Assembly: GCF_015354335.1 (NCBI RefSeq)
Contig: NZ_JADKYR010000001.1
Span: 806,001 to 870,000 of the forward strand
DNA length: 64,000 bases
Source: Methylophilus sp. 13
Lineage (GTDB): Bacteria; Pseudomonadota; Gammaproteobacteria; Burkholderiales; Methylophilaceae
Reading direction: 5' to 3'
Part shown: positions 61,401-64,000 of the stretch, one piece after another
Layout of the letters: the number at the start of each line of letters is the position of its first letter
How positions within the stretch are numbered: position 1 is the first letter of the stretch
Made by a program: the position numbers and the translations under genes
Notes under the pieces: generated by a model
The model's database searches: none
Seen by the model: only the letters and a program-made list of their open reading frames with translations
What the model was told of the DNA's origin: nothing

Positions 61401-62075
61401 TTAAGGCGTTGCAACTTTGTCGACCTTGTTTTCCAGTAACTGACTGTGCTTTTCTTGAAGGATATTCTCAAGTTCAACCCGCTTTAATTGAAAAAACGGC
61501 TCTGAACGCAGCACTTTTTGATAAAAACTGGCATTGTCATACAAATCCACCAACTCATGCCCATACGCATACAAACGGCTGTTTTTTTCTTCGCAGCTGG
61601 TCAGCTTCTGGTGGCTGTCACTCACTTTGGAAAGCAGTTGTTTGCGTTGCTGCTCGCTGCTCTCTTGCGTCGCATGTGCAAGCTTGAGTTGTTGTTCGGC
61701 CGCCTCAAGTTGCTGGTTTTTTTCGGCGAGCTGTGTTTGCAGCTGTTTGAGTTGTGCAGATAACGCGTCTTTTTCCTGCAATAGCTTTTGATTGTCAGAC
61801 TGCAATTGCTGGTTACGTTTCAGCTGTCCCTGCAATTTGGCCGAATGCGAGCGCTGTGCAGACTGTGCCTGATCCAAGGCTTGCGACAAGCCCTGTTTTT
61901 CTTGCTCAAACTGCGATTGCAGGGCAGATTTTTCAGCCTCCAAATCCTGCTTCATTTTTTGCATGAGGATGGCGGCACGTTTGGCCGATTTGTCCTGCTT
62001 TTCTGCAGCAGCCGTTGGCTCTACACAGAGTCCAATCAAGCTCAGGCTCAGCAGGAGTGACGAGATGAGTTTCAT
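61401..62075 (-). CDS. Exported coiled-coil protein
   Basis: A 224-residue protein with a signal peptide (about 1-23, ending PTAAAE) and a long Gln/Lys/Glu/Leu coiled coil (about 35-160, for example LQAQLAEKNQQLEAAEQ-type heptads). A C-terminal tail follows with LYAYGHELVDLYDNASFYQKVLRSEPFF and ELENILQE. Such proteins are often encoded with TonB, porin or cytochrome genes in Betaproteobacteria. Its role is not known. It starts 9 bp after the porin gene and is in the same transcript. Confidence 0.75.
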   Translation of the reverse strand: MKLISSLLLSLSLIGLCVEPTAAAEKQDKSAKRAAILMQKMKQDLEAEKSALQSQFEQEKQGLSQALDQAQSAQRSHSAKLQGQLKRNQQLQSDNQKLLQEKDALSAQLKQLQTQLAEKNQQLEAAEQQLKLAHATQESSEQQRKQLLSKVSDSHQKLTSCEEKNSRLYAYGHELVDLYDNASFYQKVLRSEPFFQLKRVELENILQEKHSQLLENKVDKVATP

Positions 62076-62084
62076 ACAGTCCCT

Positions 62085-63710
62085 TTAAAACCGGCCATTA
62101 AAGTCGAGGAAAAAGGTATCCACAGAGAATGGCAAACCAGAAATTTCATCGGCACTGACGTATCTGGAAGATAACCAGGCATTTTTGCCCAAGCCGTACT
62201 GTGCGCCCAAATAAAAGCCTTTGGCATCTGTGCCACCAAGACGGAAGTTAGAGTCGGTGAAACCATCCAACATAGCGTCAGCTTCAAGACGCCTATATCC
62301 CCCAAACACTTGCCAGTCATGCAGTTTTTTAATCATTGGATGCCCAACCATGAGCGCAAACTCATACCCCTCATCCTGCTCATCATATAATGTGTTGGTT
62401 CGACGCAATATTTCTTCTTGATCGAAGCCGATATTTTTAACATAGGCCCCATGCAAAATGACATGGACAGGATCGAAAACTGCCAAGTCGACCTCACCAG
62501 TAAAGTTGATTAGCTGAAACTGCGAGGCCAGCCCACAAAGTGAAGGATTGTTTTGACTGCCGCAGTTATTTCCAAACGGATTCATTTTAAAGGTACTGTT
62601 CCCCTTTTGTCGCCAGAGAGGAACAGTCGCGTCATAGCGTGTATCTCCAACAAACTCTCTCGGCTTACCTTCAACGTTTTTAAAATCATAATAGGCAACG
62701 CCAAGCTTCACCTTACTGTTGTTATCAGAGGTCCATTCAATCCCACCTTGCGCGGCATATAACCATTTATCGCGAGCCTTGTTGGTATCTGAACTTTCAA
62801 TCTCTTCAATAGGGAAAGCTCCTGCTGTTGAGAAGAGTTGCCAGTGTTGGTTAAGTTTAGGATTGACTCTCGCTACCAAGCCATCAAATGCCAAATCAGG
62901 ATCCCAGAGCAAGTCTGTGTTGAACGTCTGATTGCCAGTAAAGAATGGGTTGGCAAACCGGCCGCCTGTTAAGGTTAACCAATCATAGGGTTTAGCCTCA
63001 AGAAAAGCTCTGTCCAGCCCAAAGATAAATTTACCCTGCGAGAAGCCTTCTGTCTGGTTTGGAGTCACTGGCGTCTGTAGCATACCAGTGGTAAACCGAA
63101 TACCACCATTCAACCAGTCATTAATATGTAGATTAGCGCCAAACAAGGCGCGAATACGCTGACGCTGTCTGTCTTCACTGGTGTTATTGACTTGCATATA
63201 TTGCCTATTATTAGAAGCAAGATCTGCAGGCGTCACATTATTATCACTGAACATATCTTCCTGGTAGCGCAAACGCAGAGCCCCCGTCCACTCAACGCGA
63301 TCAATCCACTCTGGAATCCCTAACCGCTCGCCTGCCTTGTAATTGAGTTTTTTCATCACCTCTTGCTCAATCTCAGCACGCATTTCGTTTTTGACATGCT
63401 CAGGCACATATTGCACGCGGATCGCTTTCGATTGCGTCGCCGCAGCTGGCGCATCTGGTGCTGCAGATTCGGCAACACTGGCCGCTTCTTCTTGTGCTTT
63501 TTGTTTGGCAGCTTGCGCTTGCTTGAGCAAAGCATCCGCTTTTTCTTTAGACAGTACACCCTCTTGTACCAGCAACTCGATCAAATTCATGGTGGTGGCA
63601 CGCACCTCTTCCAGTGATTCACGCTCACCGGCGAGTACACCCTGGGCTTGTGTGCTAAACAGGCCGGCCACCAGCCATGGAATCATCCAGTTCTTTGCTT
63701 TTATCTTCAT
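62085..63710 (-). CDS. Putative outer-membrane porin
   Basis: A 541-residue protein with a signal peptide (ending GVLAGE) and a helical N-terminal part (about 30-105, LIELLVQEGVLSKEKADALL and Gln/Lys/Ala-rich). A long beta-barrel region follows with repeated aromatic-ended strands (WTGALRLRYQEDMF, WLYAAQGGIEW, VKLGVAYYDF). The final residues FFLDFNGRF end in phenylalanine, the usual signal for outer-membrane insertion. It fits the putative porin family often found next to TonB/ExbBD genes. The substrate is unknown. Confidence 0.87.
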   Translation of the reverse strand: MKIKAKNWMIPWLVAGLFSTQAQGVLAGERESLEEVRATTMNLIELLVQEGVLSKEKADALLKQAQAAKQKAQEEAASVAESAAPDAPAAATQSKAIRVQYVPEHVKNEMRAEIEQEVMKKLNYKAGERLGIPEWIDRVEWTGALRLRYQEDMFSDNNVTPADLASNNRQYMQVNNTSEDRQRQRIRALFGANLHINDWLNGGIRFTTGMLQTPVTPNQTEGFSQGKFIFGLDRAFLEAKPYDWLTLTGGRFANPFFTGNQTFNTDLLWDPDLAFDGLVARVNPKLNQHWQLFSTAGAFPIEEIESSDTNKARDKWLYAAQGGIEWTSDNNSKVKLGVAYYDFKNVEGKPREFVGDTRYDATVPLWRQKGNSTFKMNPFGNNCGSQNNPSLCGLASQFQLINFTGEVDLAVFDPVHVILHGAYVKNIGFDQEEILRRTNTLYDEQDEGYEFALMVGHPMIKKLHDWQVFGGYRRLEADAMLDGFTDSNFRLGGTDAKGFYLGAQYGLGKNAWLSSRYVSADEISGLPFSVDTFFLDFNGRF

Positions 63711-63803
63711 ATCTTTCCCTAGTTACTTTCGCTCTTTACCAAGAGGCTCTTTACTGCGAGGCTTGCGATCAATAGTAATTAACGCTGTTGTGTGTTCCGT
63801 ACT

Positions 63804-64000
63804 TCATGACATGTTTTTCGAGGCCATTCTGACGATGACCTTTCTTGGCATATCCTCTGGCGCAGACTCTTTCAACGGCGGAATCCGGCTCAATACTTTG
63901 CGGATCAAGGCATCGGTTTCAGCATCACCACTGGAGTCAATCAATTCCGCATGATCAATGTCGCCCTGGGCATTTAAAAACACCCTGACATCGACCTGAT
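63804..64000 (-). CDS. TonB C-terminal-domain protein, 5' part outside window
   Basis: The last 65 codons of a gene entering from the right edge are read leftwards to TGA at 63804-63806. They encode VDVRVFLNAQGDIDHAELID, SSGDAETDALIRKVLSRIPP and MPRKVIVRMAS. This is the TonB C-terminal fold pattern (strand, helix, strand), as in energy transducers that contact outer-membrane receptors. It lies 93 bp upstream of the porin gene. Confidence 0.75.
   Translation of the reverse strand, partial: QVDVRVFLNAQGDIDHAELIDSSGDAETDALIRKVLSRIPPLKESAPEDMPRKVIVRMASKNMS

Overview
The window looks like chromosomal DNA of an obligate or restricted methylotroph of the Betaproteobacteria, most likely Methylophilaceae (Methylophilus, Methylovorus, Methylotenera or Methylobacillus type). 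The main evidence is a complete calcium-type methanol dehydrogenase cluster in the order mxaF-J-G-I-R-S-A-C-K-L-D, read leftwards from 52.9 to 42.6 kb, plus two separate pqqA genes for the PQQ precursor peptide. The housekeeping genes (aat, bpt, glyA-nrdR-ribD-tatD, AsmA, YgiQ) are of proteobacterial type.

Layout. 0-4 kb: a truncated sensor kinase facing a YqjD/YqjE-like envelope pair and two response regulators. 4-11.3 kb: a TraB/GumN protein, a DUF2235 hydrolase, a YgiQ radical-SAM protein and a Cache-PAS-GGDEF-EAL protein. 11.5-13.5 kb: the N-degron transferases aat and bpt with a possible ADP-ribosyltransferase-like protein. 13.5-15.3 kb: mtnA with a class II aldolase, which suggests the methylthioadenosine DHAP shunt. 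15.5-19.8 kb: tatD, ribD, a small BamE-like protein, nrdR and glyA. The 19.75-20.09 kb gap carries what looks like an NtrC/IHF/sigma-54 promoter and a roughly 60-nt small RNA ending in a strong terminator. 20-28 kb: AsmA, iscX, phosphomannomutase, an aspartic protease, an M48 protease and phosphoglucomutase.

28-35 kb: two orphan pqqA copies with identical peptides flank an SOS-mutagenesis locus. That locus has two UmuD-like proteins with extra N-terminal domains, a shared palindromic operator, probably leaderless starts, and umuC. 35-37 kb: a NarL-type two-component pair. 37.2-39.4 kb: an integron gene-cassette array with three recognisable attC sites, four cassettes and no integrase. Its cassette boundaries are confirmed by complementarity between core sites.

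39.5-52.9 kb: the mxa operon, with two YVTN beta-propeller genes and a thioredoxin-like gene behind mxaD. MxaF/MxaI/MxaG are the enzyme and its cytochrome cL acceptor. MxaRSACKLD are the calcium-insertion and assembly factors. Divergent from mxaF is a MxaYX-like kinase/regulator pair, and the shared gap has a 9-bp inverted repeat that could be the regulator's operator. 55.5-57.7 kb: an ABC-2 permease with a GldG-like partner. 57.9-59.5 kb: a small lipoprotein, a ferritin-like protein, a 25-residue membrane peptide and a Crp-like protein lacking its sensor domain. 59.6-64 kb: an exopolysaccharide-type group (EpsD-like PPIase, CAAX-type protease, coiled-coil protein, porin, partial TonB-like protein).

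No rRNA, tRNA, CRISPR array or complete insertion sequence was recognised by eye.
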